Source of the DNA: Streptomyces stelliscabiei
GTDB taxonomy: Bacteria; Actinomycetota; Actinomycetes; Streptomycetales; Streptomycetaceae
DNA: 64,000 nucleotides
Reading direction: 5' to 3'
NCBI RefSeq assembly: GCF_014873495.1
Contig: NZ_JADBGF010000001.1
Span: 9,672,001-9,736,000, forward strand
Below are positions 17,721 to 26,768 of the stretch, piece after piece. The notes below the pieces were generated by a model, which did no database searches, had not been told where the DNA came from, and saw only the letters and a list, made by a program, of their open reading frames with translations. The translations under genes and the position numbers were made by a program. Within the stretch, counting starts at the first letter, position 1, and every line of letters begins with the position of its first letter.

Positions 17721-18346
17721 GGGGTGCTCCGTCGGACGGCGTCGGCGGTGAGGCGGCTGATCTCGGTGTAGTCGCCGCGGTCGAGGTGGGCGGGGGTGGC
17801 CATCCAGCTGCCGCCCACGGCCAGGACCCCGGGATCGGCGAGGTAGTCGGCCAGCAGGTCGGGGCCGATGCCGCCGGTGGGGACGAAGCGCACCCCGGGG
17901 AAGGGTGCGGCGAGCGCCCGGAGGGTGCGCAGGCCGCCGATGGCCTCGGCGGGGAAGAGTTTGACGGTGTCGACGCCCGTCCGCAGGGCGCGCATCAGTT
18001 CGGTGGCGGTGGCGATGCCGGGCACCACCGGCACCCCCAGCTCCCGGCATGTGGCGAGGACTTCGTCGTCGAGGCCGGGGGAGACGAGGAAGCGGGCGCC
18101 GGCCGCTACGGCGCGTTCGGCCTGTTCGGGAGTGAGGATCGTGCCGGCGCCGACGGTCAGGCCGCCGTGCGCCGCCATCGCCTTGACGACCTGTTCGGCG
18201 TCGGGGGTGCGGAAGGTGACCTCGGCGCACAGGGCGCCGCCTTCCGCGAGTGCCTCGGCCAAGGGGCCCGCACTCGCGACGGACGGCACGGTGAGCACGG
18301 GCAGGAGACGGGCTCCCGCCAGGACGGCACTCAGGTCGGTGGTCAT
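17717..18346 (-). CDS. KDPG/KHG-type aldolase
   Basis: The 209-residue class I aldolase has the Schiff-base Lys in DTVKLFPAEAIGG (about residue 129), the catalytic Glu in CAEVTFRT and the phosphate-binding end FVPTGGIGPDLLADYL. It cleaves 2-keto-3-deoxy-6-phosphogluconate-like acids to pyruvate and an aldehyde. ATG 18346 overlaps the SDR stop, and its stop overlaps the kinase start, so kinase and aldolase are co-translated. It could also act on unphosphorylated keto-deoxy acids, as some members do. Confidence 0.85.
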   Translation of the reverse strand: MTTDLSAVLAGARLLPVLTVPSVASAGPLAEALAEGGALCAEVTFRTPDAEQVVKAMAAHGGLTVGAGTILTPEQAERAVAAGARFLVSPGLDDEVLATCRELGVPVVPGIATATELMRALRTGVDTVKLFPAEAIGGLRTLRALAAPFPGVRFVPTGGIGPDLLADYLADPGVLAVGGSWMATPAHLDRGDYTEISRLTADAVRRSTP

Positions 18347-19110
18347 CGGCCGAGCCATCCGCCGTCGACGGGCAGGACGGTGCCGTGGATGTAGGCGGCG
18401 GCGTCGGAGGCGAGGAACACCGTCGCCCCGGCCAGATCGTCGGCGTTGCCCCAGCGTCCGGCGGGGATGCGCTCCAGGATGGCTGTGCTGCGGGCGGGGT
18501 CGTCCCTGAGGGCCTGGGTGTTGTCGGTGGCGATGTAGCCGGGGGCGAGGGCGTTGACGTTGACGCCGTGCGGGGCCCACTCGTTGGCCAGGGCCTTGGT
18601 GAGTCCGGCGATGCCGTGCTTGGCGGCGGTGTAGCCGGGCACGGTGATCCCGCCCTGGAAACTGAGCAGTGACGCGGTGAAGACGACCTTGCCGCTGCCC
18701 CGGGCGACCATCGCGGCGCCGACGGCGCGGGTGAGGGCGAACTGCGCGGTCAGATTGACCTGCAGCACCAACTCCCAGTCCTCATCGGGGTGTTGTGCGG
18801 CCGGCGCGCGGCGGATGGTGCCCGCGTTGTTCACCAGGATGTCCACCGGGCGCTCCCGTCCGGCGAGATCTTCGCCGAGAGCGCGGACGGCGTCGGGGTC
18901 GGCGAAGTCGGTGCGGATCGCTTCGAAGGAGCGGTTCGCGGCGAGGACGTCCTTCTCCACCTCGCTGCCGGACTCCTCCAGCGTGGCGCTGACGCCGATG
19001 ATGTCCGCGCCGGCCTCGGCCAGCGCCCGTGCCATGGCCCGGCCGATCCCGCGCCGGGCACCGGTGACCACCGCGAGCTTCCCGGTGAGGTCGAAAGAGG
19101 AGGGGGTCAT
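18343..19110 (-). CDS. SDR dehydrogenase (2-keto-3-deoxy sugar acid or KduD-like)
   Basis: A classical SDR of 255 residues: TGARRGIGRAMA (about 17-28), NNAG, Ser in FTASLLSFQGG and YTAAK (about 160). Similar to 2-deoxy-D-gluconate 3-dehydrogenase and gluconate 5-dehydrogenase. In the non-phosphorylative fucose route an SDR oxidises 2-keto-3-deoxy-L-fuconate at C4, and this gene is a good candidate for that step. It overlaps its neighbours by 4 nt on both sides. Confidence 0.8.
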   Translation of the reverse strand: MTPSSFDLTGKLAVVTGARRGIGRAMARALAEAGADIIGVSATLEESGSEVEKDVLAANRSFEAIRTDFADPDAVRALGEDLAGRERPVDILVNNAGTIRRAPAAQHPDEDWELVLQVNLTAQFALTRAVGAAMVARGSGKVVFTASLLSFQGGITVPGYTAAKHGIAGLTKALANEWAPHGVNVNALAPGYIATDNTQALRDDPARSTAILERIPAGRWGNADDLAGATVFLASDAAAYIHGTVLPVDGGWLGR

Positions 19111-20162
19111 GCGGTGGCTCCCTGAGTGGTGTCGTCGGTGGTGTCGGTGCAGTCGACGAGGATCTTCATGACGTCGCCGCCCGCCTCCAGCGCCTCGAAC
19201 GCGGCGGGAGCCTCGGTGAGGGGCACGACCTTGCTGATCAGCCGGTCGGCCGGGATCGTGCCGTCGGCGACGAGGACGACCGCCCGCTCGAAGTCGGAGC
19301 GGGCGTACAACCGGGCCCCGACGAGGGTGAGCTCGCGCCAGAAGAACCGGTGCAGGTTGATCTCGCGCGGCCGGGGATGGATCGCGACCAGGCACAGCCG
19401 GCCACGCACCCCCAGCACCTCGACCGCCGTGTCCACGCCGCCCGCCGCGCCGGACACCTCGAAGGCGACCTCGGCACCCGCGCCGCCGGTCCACTCACCG
19501 ACCAGCGTCGGCACGTCCTCGGCGGCCGGGTCCCAGGTGCTCAGCCCCACCTCCTCGGCTAGGGCTCGGCGGTGGGCGCTCAGCTCCACCACCCGCACCT
19601 CGGCCCCGGCCGCCCGCGCGACCAGCGCGATGAGGACACCGACGGGCCCGCCGCCGACCACCACGACCTTCTCCCCCTCGCGTACCGCGGCGCGGCCCAC
19701 GTCGTGCACGGCGACCGCCGTGGGCTCGACGAGCGCGGCCCGGTCCAGGGGGACGGAGGCGGGCAGCCGGATCAGGGTGGAGGCGGGCACGGTCCAGCGC
19801 TGCTGCATCGCGCCGGGGGAATCGATGCCGATGAAGTCGAGGTTCTGGCAGACGTGCCGGTGGCCGGCCCGGCAGGCGGGGCAGGTGTCGTCCCAGCGCA
19901 GCGGCATCACGGTCACCGCGTCACCGGGCGCCCAGTCCTCCACACCCGGGCCGACGCGCACGATCCGGCCGGACATCTCGTGCCCGAGGACGGCGGGGGC
20001 GGCGACCCGGGCGTCCATGTCGCCGTGAAAGATGTGCAGGTCGGTGCCGCAGATACCGACATAGGCGGGCGCCAGCTCCACCTCACCCGGGCCGGGCGGC
20101 ACATCGAGCGCGGGAGCCGTGTCCAGGGTGCGGGCGGCCGTGTAACGGACAGCGAGGGTCAT
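19107..20162 (-). CDS. Zinc-dependent medium-chain alcohol/sugar dehydrogenase
   Basis: The 351-residue MDR enzyme has the catalytic zinc ligands in GICGTDLHIFHGD and GHEMSG, the structural zinc lobe CPACRAGHRHVCQN and the NAD fold VVVGGGPVGVLIALVA (about 168-183). It resembles sorbitol/threonine dehydrogenases. Because the operon already has an AKR and an SDR, it may oxidise a polyol or a keto-deoxy acid; the exact step is open. Four-nt overlaps with both neighbours show tight co-translation. Confidence 0.8.
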   Translation of the reverse strand: MTLAVRYTAARTLDTAPALDVPPGPGEVELAPAYVGICGTDLHIFHGDMDARVAAPAVLGHEMSGRIVRVGPGVEDWAPGDAVTVMPLRWDDTCPACRAGHRHVCQNLDFIGIDSPGAMQQRWTVPASTLIRLPASVPLDRAALVEPTAVAVHDVGRAAVREGEKVVVVGGGPVGVLIALVARAAGAEVRVVELSAHRRALAEEVGLSTWDPAAEDVPTLVGEWTGGAGAEVAFEVSGAAGGVDTAVEVLGVRGRLCLVAIHPRPREINLHRFFWRELTLVGARLYARSDFERAVVLVADGTIPADRLISKVVPLTEAPAAFEALEAGGDVMKILVDCTDTTDDTTQGATA

Positions 20163-20596
20163 CGTGTACTCAGGGTCCCTTCAGCGCGGACGCCGATGGT
20201 CAGCAGCAGGTTGGCGTAGGTGCGGGTGTCGGCGGTGACGATCGCCAGCGCCAGGTCGGGGGAGCGGGCGGCGTCGTAGAACTCGAAGCGGCCGAGCGTG
20301 TCGACCGGGACGGGCGCCAGCCGGGTGCGGTACTCGGTGATGGCCGGGGGTTCCGGTTCGCCCTCCGGCGGCACCATCACCTGGGCCGACTCGACGGGCA
20401 GGGCGTTCAGCAGGACATCGAGGACGGTGGTGACGTCCAGCAGGCCGGGGGTCAGGTTGAGGTGGACGGTCCGCGCGCGGTCCCCGGTGGCGGTGCTCGC
20501 GGGGTAGTGGCCGTCGGCGAGCAGGACGCGGGCGCCGTGGCCGGCGCCGGCGAGGGCTTCGAGGATGCCGGGGTGCAGCAGGTCGGTCAGGAGCAC
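20159..20596 (-). CDS. fucU: RbsD/FucU-family mutarotase
   Basis: The 145-residue protein matches FucU: HPGILEALAGAGHGARVLLADGHYP at the start (broken: HPGILEALAGAGHG, then VLLADGHYP), with the conserved catalytic His and Asp, and TADTRTYANLLLTIGV at the end. FucU interconverts fucose anomers, which would help an anomer-specific 1-dehydrogenase. The GTG start at 20596 follows a very strong GGAAGGAGG. It is the best single clue that the operon handles L-fucose or a close analogue. Confidence 0.8.
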   Translation of the reverse strand: MLLTDLLHPGILEALAGAGHGARVLLADGHYPASTATGDRARTVHLNLTPGLLDVTTVLDVLLNALPVESAQVMVPPEGEPEPPAITEYRTRLAPVPVDTLGRFEFYDAARSPDLALAIVTADTRTYANLLLTIGVRAEGTLSTR

Positions 20597-20653
20597 GGTG
20601 TTTCCTCCTTCCTCTCCAAGGGCTTCAGCGGCTGTCGAAGGGCTTCGAGGGCT

Positions 20654-21544
20654 TCAAAGGGCTTTCTGGGCAGGGCAGTCGAGGCGGTAGAACTGGGTCG
20701 CGGTGCCGGCGAGGACCGCCTCGGTCTCGGCGGCGGAGCTGTCGCCGAGCAGGTCCTCGACGGTGGCGGCCCACTTGTTCCAGCCGCCCGCGAGGACGCA
20801 GACCGGCCAGTCCGAGCCGAACATCAGCCGGTCGGCGCCGAAGGCGGAGAGCAGGACGTGCCACACCGGACGGATGTCGTCGGTGGCCCACGTCCGGTGG
20901 TCGGCCTCCGTGACCAGCCCCGAGACCTTGCAGCGCACCTGCGGGTGGCCGGCCAGCCGCCGTACCTCCTTCTCCCACGGCTCCAGCCCGCCCGAGGCGA
21001 TGGGCGGCTTGCCCGCGTGGTCGAGGACGAGCGGCAGACCGGGGAAGCGTTCGGCGAGCAGGACGGCCTGGCCGAGCTGGTGGTCGCGTACCAGTACGTC
21101 GTATGCCAGCCCGCGGTCGGCCACGGCCCGCAACCCCCGTTCCACGGACGGGCGTTGCAGCCACCCGGGGTCCGACTCGCCCTGGACGAGGTGCCGTACC
21201 GCCCGCAGGTACCGGCCGCCCGGACCGGCCCGCAGCTCGTCGAGGACGTCGCCGGTCGCCGGCGAGGTGAGGTCGGCCCAGCCGACGACCGCCCCGATCA
21301 GGGGGTCGTGCTCGGCCAGGGCGAGGAGTTCGCGTGTCTCCGGCACGGAGGCGACACACTGGACGACGACGGTGGTGCCCGGCGTCCGGCCGGCGATCGG
21401 CCGGGTCGCGGCCGTGCGCAGGTCGTCCGCGCCGAAGGTGCGGCGGATCGGTTCGTGTCCGGGCTCGTCCAGCCACGGCTGGGGCCGGTGGTCGAGGTCC
21501 CACACGTGGTGGTGGGCGTCCACCAGTCGCCGGGCGTCAGACAC
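20654..21544 (-). CDS. Amidohydrolase-family lactonase (L-fuconolactonase type)
   Basis: The 296-residue metal-dependent hydrolase has DAHHHVWD at the start (residues 9-16), a mid-barrel His in VLDHAGKPP and the late Asp in MFGSDWPVC. It belongs to the amidohydrolase-2 group with L-fucono-1,5-lactonase and related sugar lactonases. It would open the lactone made by the aldo/keto reductase to give fuconate for the dehydratase, whose gene overlaps it by 8 nt. The start is GTG 21544. Confidence 0.8.
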   Translation of the reverse strand: MSDARRLVDAHHHVWDLDHRPQPWLDEPGHEPIRRTFGADDLRTAATRPIAGRTPGTTVVVQCVASVPETRELLALAEHDPLIGAVVGWADLTSPATGDVLDELRAGPGGRYLRAVRHLVQGESDPGWLQRPSVERGLRAVADRGLAYDVLVRDHQLGQAVLLAERFPGLPLVLDHAGKPPIASGGLEPWEKEVRRLAGHPQVRCKVSGLVTEADHRTWATDDIRPVWHVLLSAFGADRLMFGSDWPVCVLAGGWNKWAATVEDLLGDSSAAETEAVLAGTATQFYRLDCPAQKAL

Positions 21545-22862
21545 GGGAGGACCAGACCGGCCCGTCGGGGTAGGTGTACTCCTTCAGGGACTCGGGGTGC
21601 ATCTCCGCGCTCAGACCGGGAAGCTCGGGCGCCAGATAGTGGCCGCCGGCGATGCGTACCGGGTCGACGAAGTGCTCGTGCAGGTGGTCGACGTATTCGA
21701 TGACCCGGTCCTCGGTCGTGCCGGACACGGCGATGTAGTCGAACATCGACAGGTGCTGGACCATCTCGCACAGGCCGACCCCGCCCGCGTGCGGGCAGAC
21801 CGGCACGCCGAACTTCGCGGCGAGCAGCAGGATCGCGAGGTTCTCGTTGACGCCGCCGACCCGGGCGGAGTCGATCTGCACGATGTCCACCGCGCCCGCC
21901 TGGAGGAGCTGCTTGAAGACGACCCGGTTGGCGACGTGTTCGCCGGTGGCGACCTTGATGGGGGTCACGGCCCGGCGGACGGCGGCGTGGCCGAGGATGT
22001 CGTCGGGGGAGGTGGGCTCCTCGATCCAGTACGGGTCGTACGGGGCGAGGGCGCGCATCCAGTCGATGGCGGGCTGGATGTCCCATCTCTGGTTGGCGTC
22101 GACGGCGATGCGGATGGAGTCGCCGACGGTCTCGCGGGCGGTGCGCATACGCCGTACGTCGTCCTCCAGGTCCGCGCCGACCTTCAGCTTGATCTGGGTG
22201 AAGCCGTCGGCGACGGCCTCGCGGGCGAGACGGGACAGCTTCTCGTCGGAGTAGCCGAGCCAGCCGGGGGTGGTGGTGTAGGCGGGGTAGCCGCGCTCCA
22301 GCAGAGCGGCCATCCGCTCCGGGCGGCCCGGTTCGGCGCGGCGCAGGATCGCCAGCGCCTCCTCGGGGGTGAGGGCGTCGGACAGCCAGCGGAAGTCGAC
22401 CTGGGCGACCAGGTCCTCGGGCGACATCTCGGCCAGGAAGCGCCAGACGGGCCGGCCCGCACGCTTGGCGGCGAGGTCCCAGGCCGCGTTGACGACCGCG
22501 CCGGTCGCCATGTGGATGGCGCCCTTCTCCGGTCCCAGCCAGCGCAGTTGGGGGTCGTGGACCAGGGAGCGGGAGAAGGCGCCGAGGTCGCCGCAGACCT
22601 CGTCCACGGAGAGGCCGACCACATGGGGGGCGAGGGCCGCGATGGCGGCGGCCTGCACGTCGTTGCCGCGTCCGGTGGTGAAGGCCAGCGCGTGGCCCTC
22701 CAGTCCGTCACCGGCGTCGGTGTGCAGGACGACGTAGGCGGCCGAGTAGTCGGGTTCGGGGTTCATCGCGTCCGACCCGTCCAGATGCTCGGACGTGGGG
22801 AAACGTACGTCGAGCACGTCCAGGGCGGTGATGCGGGGGGAGGAGGACTCAGCGGAGGACAT
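21537..22862 (-). CDS. L-fuconate dehydratase (enolase superfamily)
   Basis: The 441-residue protein matches L-fuconate dehydratases: N-terminal TALDVLDVRFPTSEHLDGSD, the KxK motif IKLKVG, the metal ligand segment AVDANQRWD, the GEHVANRVVFKQ strand and the His of CPHAGGVGLCEM. It dehydrates L-fuconate to 2-keto-3-deoxy-L-fuconate; characterised members also accept L-galactonate. ATG 22862 is chosen because sequence upstream is non-conserved. A 109-nt gap separates it from the permease gene, enough for an internal promoter, but I see none. Confidence 0.85.
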   Translation of the reverse strand: MSSAESSSPRITALDVLDVRFPTSEHLDGSDAMNPEPDYSAAYVVLHTDAGDGLEGHALAFTTGRGNDVQAAAIAALAPHVVGLSVDEVCGDLGAFSRSLVHDPQLRWLGPEKGAIHMATGAVVNAAWDLAAKRAGRPVWRFLAEMSPEDLVAQVDFRWLSDALTPEEALAILRRAEPGRPERMAALLERGYPAYTTTPGWLGYSDEKLSRLAREAVADGFTQIKLKVGADLEDDVRRMRTARETVGDSIRIAVDANQRWDIQPAIDWMRALAPYDPYWIEEPTSPDDILGHAAVRRAVTPIKVATGEHVANRVVFKQLLQAGAVDIVQIDSARVGGVNENLAILLLAAKFGVPVCPHAGGVGLCEMVQHLSMFDYIAVSGTTEDRVIEYVDHLHEHFVDPVRIAGGHYLAPELPGLSAEMHPESLKEYTYPDGPVWSSRV

Positions 22863-22971
22863 GGCAACTCCTGTGCGAGCGGGGGACGATGGGCCCCTGC
22901 GACGAGATGGGGGAAGACCGGGGTGCGGCGGCCGGGCCGGCACGGTGGGTCGGGCGACTGCCCGCCCGGAG

Positions 22972-24015
22972 TCACTCCTGGACCTTGCCGCCGGTGATGC
23001 GGGAGATCATGAGCGCGACCAGGATGATCAGGCCGTTGAGGGCGCCGATCCACTGGGCGGGTACACCGGCCAGGGTGAGCACGTTCTGGATCATGAACAG
23101 CAGCAGGATGCCGCTGAAGGCGCCGAACATGGTGCCCTTGCCGCCGTTGAGGCTGATGCCGCCGATCACGGCGGCGGCGAAGACGGTGAAGATGTAACCG
23201 TTGCCCTGTGCGGAGGCGACGGAGGCGAGGCGTCCGGAGAGCAGCAGTCCGGCGAGGGCGGCGAGCAGGCTGCCGGTGACGATGACGATCCACAGCACCC
23301 GGTCGGTACGGATGCCGGCCGCCTTCGCCGCGTCGACGTTGCCCCCGATGGCGTACAGGGAGCGGCCGAAGCTGGTCCAGCCGAGGACGACGATGGCGAC
23401 GGCGAACAGGGTGAGGCAGAGCCAGATGGAGGCGGGCACCCCCAGCCACTGGGCCGTGCCGAGGTAGAGCATCGACCCCGGCAGTTGGAAGAAGGTCTGG
23501 CCGCCGGAGATGCCGGTCAGGACACCGCGCAGCACGATCAGCATGCCGAGCGTGACGATGAACCCGTTGAGGCCGAAGCGGATGATCAGCAGCGCGTTGA
23601 TCACGCCGATGAGTGCGCCCACGATGAGGGTGACGGGGATCGCCCAGGCGCCGGGGAGGAGGCCGAGACCGTGTCCGGCGCCGGTCGGCACGACCAGCCA
23701 GGCCGCGACGCCGGGCGCGAGGCCCATCGTGGACTCCAGCGACAGGTCCATCTTCTTGACGATCAGGATCATCGTCTGGGCGAGGACCAGCAGGGCGATC
23801 TCGGACATGGTCTGCAGGACGTTGACGAGGTTGTCGCCCTGGAGGAAGACCGGGTTGACGATCTGGCCGACGATCGCGATGACGACGATCGCGGGGACCA
23901 GGGCGAGATCACGCAGCCGGGCCAGCGGGATGCGACCGCCGAGCAGCGCGGCCCCCTTGGCCCGGGCCTTCTCGGCCTTCGGCGCGGGTGTGTCCGCGAG
24001 GACGGTTTCAGGCAT
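22972..24015 (-). CDS. Sugar ABC transporter permease (CUT2/RbsC type)
   Basis: The 347-residue membrane protein has about ten helices and the RbsC-family signature segments GLNGFIVTLGMLIVLRGVL, YAIGGNVDAAKAAGI (coupling loop) and FAAAVIGGISLNGGKGTM. It would form a homodimeric channel for monosaccharide uptake with the ATPase and lipoprotein encoded just upstream. The ATG overlaps the ATPase stop by 8 nt. Its place in the fucose-type operon suggests the sugar to be a 6-deoxyhexose or related hexose. Confidence 0.85.
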   Translation of the reverse strand: MPETVLADTPAPKAEKARAKGAALLGGRIPLARLRDLALVPAIVVIAIVGQIVNPVFLQGDNLVNVLQTMSEIALLVLAQTMILIVKKMDLSLESTMGLAPGVAAWLVVPTGAGHGLGLLPGAWAIPVTLIVGALIGVINALLIIRFGLNGFIVTLGMLIVLRGVLTGISGGQTFFQLPGSMLYLGTAQWLGVPASIWLCLTLFAVAIVVLGWTSFGRSLYAIGGNVDAAKAAGIRTDRVLWIVIVTGSLLAALAGLLLSGRLASVASAQGNGYIFTVFAAAVIGGISLNGGKGTMFGAFSGILLLFMIQNVLTLAGVPAQWIGALNGLIILVALMISRITGGKVQE

Positions 24016-25570
24016 TGAGGTCCACTCCTTCCATCGCGGCCACGAGGTCGTGGTCGTGCCAGCCGCGGGCGATCTCCGAGGTCACTCGGCCCTGGAACAT
24101 CACCAGGACCCGGTCGCACATGCGCAGGTCGTCGAGTTCGTCGGAGGCGATGAGCACTCCGGTGCCGTTCTCCGCGGTCTCCTCGACCTTGCCGAGGAGG
24201 AACTCCTTGGAGCGCACGTCCACGCCCGCGGTCGGGTTGATCAGGACCAGCAGCCGGGGGTCGTCGGCGAGGGCGCGGGCCATGACGACCTTCTGCTGGT
24301 TGCCGCCCGACAGGGAGGAGACGGGCAGTTCGGGTCCGGGGGTCTTGATCGCCAGCTTCTCGATCATGCCGTCGGCGAGCCGGTCCCGGGCGCGGCCGCT
24401 GAGGAATCCGTTGTGCCCGATCCGGTGCGGCACGGACAGCGTGGCGTTGTCCGCGATCGACATGTCGGGGACATAGCCCTGGTGGTGCCGGTCCTGGGGC
24501 ACGAACCCGGCGCCCGCGGCGAGCGCGGCGGGGACGCTTCCCGGACGGGGACGCGTTCCGGCGATCTCGACCCGGCCGCCGTCGGCGGTCCGCAGCCCCA
24601 CCACGGTCTCGGCGACCTCGGTACGGCCGCTGCCGGCCGCCCCCGCGAGCCCGACGATCTCCCCGGCGCGCACCTGGAGGGTGACCCCGTGATAGGCGTC
24701 GCCGTCCAGGTCGCTGATGTCCAGGGCCGCGGTGGTGCGCGTGTTCGGTGAACTCGGCCGTTCCTGGCGGCGGTCGGCGGCCGCCTCGCCGGTCATGGCG
24801 GCGACGAGTTCGGTGCGGGGGAGTTCGGTGACCGGTGCGGTCAGGATGTGCCGGGCGTCCCGGAACACCGTCACCATGTCGCAGATCTCGTAGATCTCCT
24901 GGAGGTGGTGACTGATGAAGAGGAAGGTGACGCCCTGGCGTTGCAGGTCGCGGATGCGGTCGAAGAGCCGGTTGATCGCCGCGCCGTCGAGCTGCGCGGT
25001 CGGTTCGTCGAGGATGATGAACCGTGCGCCGAAGGACAGGGCGCGGGCGATCTCGACGAACTGGCGCTGTTCCACGTCGAGTTCGCCGGCCGGTGTCTGC
25101 GGGTCCACGTCCACCGACCAGGTCGACAGCAGTTCCTGCGCACGTCCGCGCACCCCCTGCCAGCTGATCAGCCGGTGCCGGCCGTGATCGTGCCGGTTCA
25201 GGAAGAGGTTCTCGGCGACGGTCAGTGTGGGGATGATCGTCGACTTCTGGTAGACGCAGGCCACGTGCCGCCGCCAGGCGTCACGGTCCGAGAGCCGGGG
25301 CGCAGGGGCGCCGCCGAAGGTGACCGTGCCCTCGTCCGGGGCCTGGAGTCCGGTGAGGACGGACACCAGGGTCGACTTGCCGGCGCCGTTGCGGCCGACG
25401 AGCGCGTGGGTCTCGCCGGGCCTGATGGTGATCCGGGCGCCGTCGAGGGCCACCGTCGGACCGAATCGTTTGACTATGCCCGTCGCCTCGACGACGGCCG
25501 GACCCGCCGGGGCCCGTCCGTCGTCCGCCGGGGCGGGCACGGGGGTGACTGTCCGCTCCCCGTCGCTCAT
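24008..25570 (-). CDS. Sugar ABC transporter ATP-binding protein (two ABC domains)
   Basis: A 520-residue tandem ATPase. Domain 1 has an intact Walker A (GRNGAGKST, about residue 58) and Walker B (FIILDEPT) but a degenerate signature (ELDVEQRQ in place of LSGGQ). Domain 2 has a degenerate Walker A (GAAGSGRTE) but an intact signature LSGGNQQK. This asymmetric pairing is normal for CUT2 importers. It energises the permease encoded next and is separated by 46 nt from the binding-protein gene. Confidence 0.85.
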   Translation of the reverse strand: MSDGERTVTPVPAPADDGRAPAGPAVVEATGIVKRFGPTVALDGARITIRPGETHALVGRNGAGKSTLVSVLTGLQAPDEGTVTFGGAPAPRLSDRDAWRRHVACVYQKSTIIPTLTVAENLFLNRHDHGRHRLISWQGVRGRAQELLSTWSVDVDPQTPAGELDVEQRQFVEIARALSFGARFIILDEPTAQLDGAAINRLFDRIRDLQRQGVTFLFISHHLQEIYEICDMVTVFRDARHILTAPVTELPRTELVAAMTGEAAADRRQERPSSPNTRTTAALDISDLDGDAYHGVTLQVRAGEIVGLAGAAGSGRTEVAETVVGLRTADGGRVEIAGTRPRPGSVPAALAAGAGFVPQDRHHQGYVPDMSIADNATLSVPHRIGHNGFLSGRARDRLADGMIEKLAIKTPGPELPVSSLSGGNQQKVVMARALADDPRLLVLINPTAGVDVRSKEFLLGKVEETAENGTGVLIASDELDDLRMCDRVLVMFQGRVTSEIARGWHDHDLVAAMEGVDLNA

Positions 25571-25616
25571 CTCAACCGCCTTGTGTTCGTGAGCCGTCGC
25601 GTTCGCCGGAGATCCG

Positions 25617-26681
25617 TCAGCCGAGGTTGTTGCCCCACAGCGACGAGTCGTCGCTCTTGACGCTGGGCACGCCGCCGTAGGTGCCGCCGTCGGCGGTCAC
25701 GAGCGGTGCGGAGAGCTGGTCCTCCAGCAGACCGTCACGGACCTGGATGATCGTGCTGTCGTGGTCGGTCTTGCCGGGCTTGAACTTCTTCCCGTCGATC
25801 GCGGCCTTCAGGTAGTACAGGGCGTACTTGGCGTAGAGGTCGGCCGGCTGGGAGACGGTGGCGTCGATCTTGCCCGCCGCTATCGACTTCAGCTCCTCGG
25901 GGATGCCGTCGTTGGAGACGACGAAGACGTGCTTCTTGTTCTTCGGGTCGACCAGCAGGCCCTTCTGCTTGAGGACCTGGAGGGTGCCGGACAGGGCGAA
26001 GCTGGACTGCATGTAGATGCCCTTGATGTCCGGGTTGGCGGTCAGGTCCGTCTGCAGCTTCTGCGCGGCGACGGCGCCGTCCCAGTTGGTGGCCTCACCG
26101 AACACCTTGATGTCCGGGTAGTCCTTCTTCATGCACTCGTTGAACGCCTCGGTGCGGTCACGGCCGTTGATGGAGTCCAGGCCGCCCTGGAGCATGACGA
26201 CCTTGCCCTTGCCGCCGAGCTTCGTGCCGAGGTACTGGCACGCCTTCTCGCCGTACGCCCGGTTGTCGGCGCGCACGACCATGTAGACCTTGCCGCTGTC
26301 GGGGCGGGTGTCGACGGTGACGACCGGGATCTTCTTGGCCCCCAGCTGCGCCAGGGTGGGCGCGATGGCGGCGGTGTCCTGCGGGGCCATCGCCAGGCCC
26401 TTGACGCCCTGGCTGATGAAGGTCTGGGCGTTGGCGGTCAGCTTGGCGACGTCGTTCTGCGAGTTGGTGGTCTTCAGGGAGAGGCCCAGTTCCTTGGCGT
26501 ACTCCGGCGTGTACTTGATGTACGAGTTCCAGAAGTCGGCGTCGGAGCGCGGGTAGTCGACGCCGACCAGCGGCTCGGAGTCGCTCGACGCGGTGGTGCC
26601 GCCGGATCCGCCGCAGGCGGTCAGCAGCGCCAGGGCGGAGAGGGCGGAGGCGGCGGAACAGAGGACGGTTCTGACTCTCAT
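25617..26681 (-). CDS. Sugar-binding lipoprotein of the ABC importer
   Basis: The 354-residue protein starts with a lipoprotein signal (lipobox LTAC, Cys about residue 23) followed by a Gly/Ser linker and a type I periplasmic binding fold (DYPRSDADFWNSYIKYTPEYA broken by the ligand loop; VVTVDTRPDSG; QGGLDSINGRDRTEAF). This group binds monosaccharides such as ribose, xylose or fucose. It is the first gene of the twelve-gene operon; GAGGAA lies 8 nt before ATG 26681 and a good promoter lies 80-115 nt upstream. Confidence 0.85.
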   Translation of the reverse strand: MRVRTVLCSAASALSALALLTACGGSGGTTASSDSEPLVGVDYPRSDADFWNSYIKYTPEYAKELGLSLKTTNSQNDVAKLTANAQTFISQGVKGLAMAPQDTAAIAPTLAQLGAKKIPVVTVDTRPDSGKVYMVVRADNRAYGEKACQYLGTKLGGKGKVVMLQGGLDSINGRDRTEAFNECMKKDYPDIKVFGEATNWDGAVAAQKLQTDLTANPDIKGIYMQSSFALSGTLQVLKQKGLLVDPKNKKHVFVVSNDGIPEELKSIAAGKIDATVSQPADLYAKYALYYLKAAIDGKKFKPGKTDHDSTIIQVRDGLLEDQLSAPLVTADGGTYGGVPSVKSDDSSLWGNNLG

Positions 26682-26768
26682 CGGTGATTCCTCACGCTGG
26701 TCCCGGAGCGGGAGATGTTTCGTGTGGGCGTCGACTGTGTGTCGACGTCGAGGGAGAGATGGGATGTA

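Noticed and set aside
20703..22997. 764-residue open frame on the plus strand
   Set aside because: Antisense to fuconolactonase and fuconate dehydratase genes, both with clear motifs. High GC gives long false frames.
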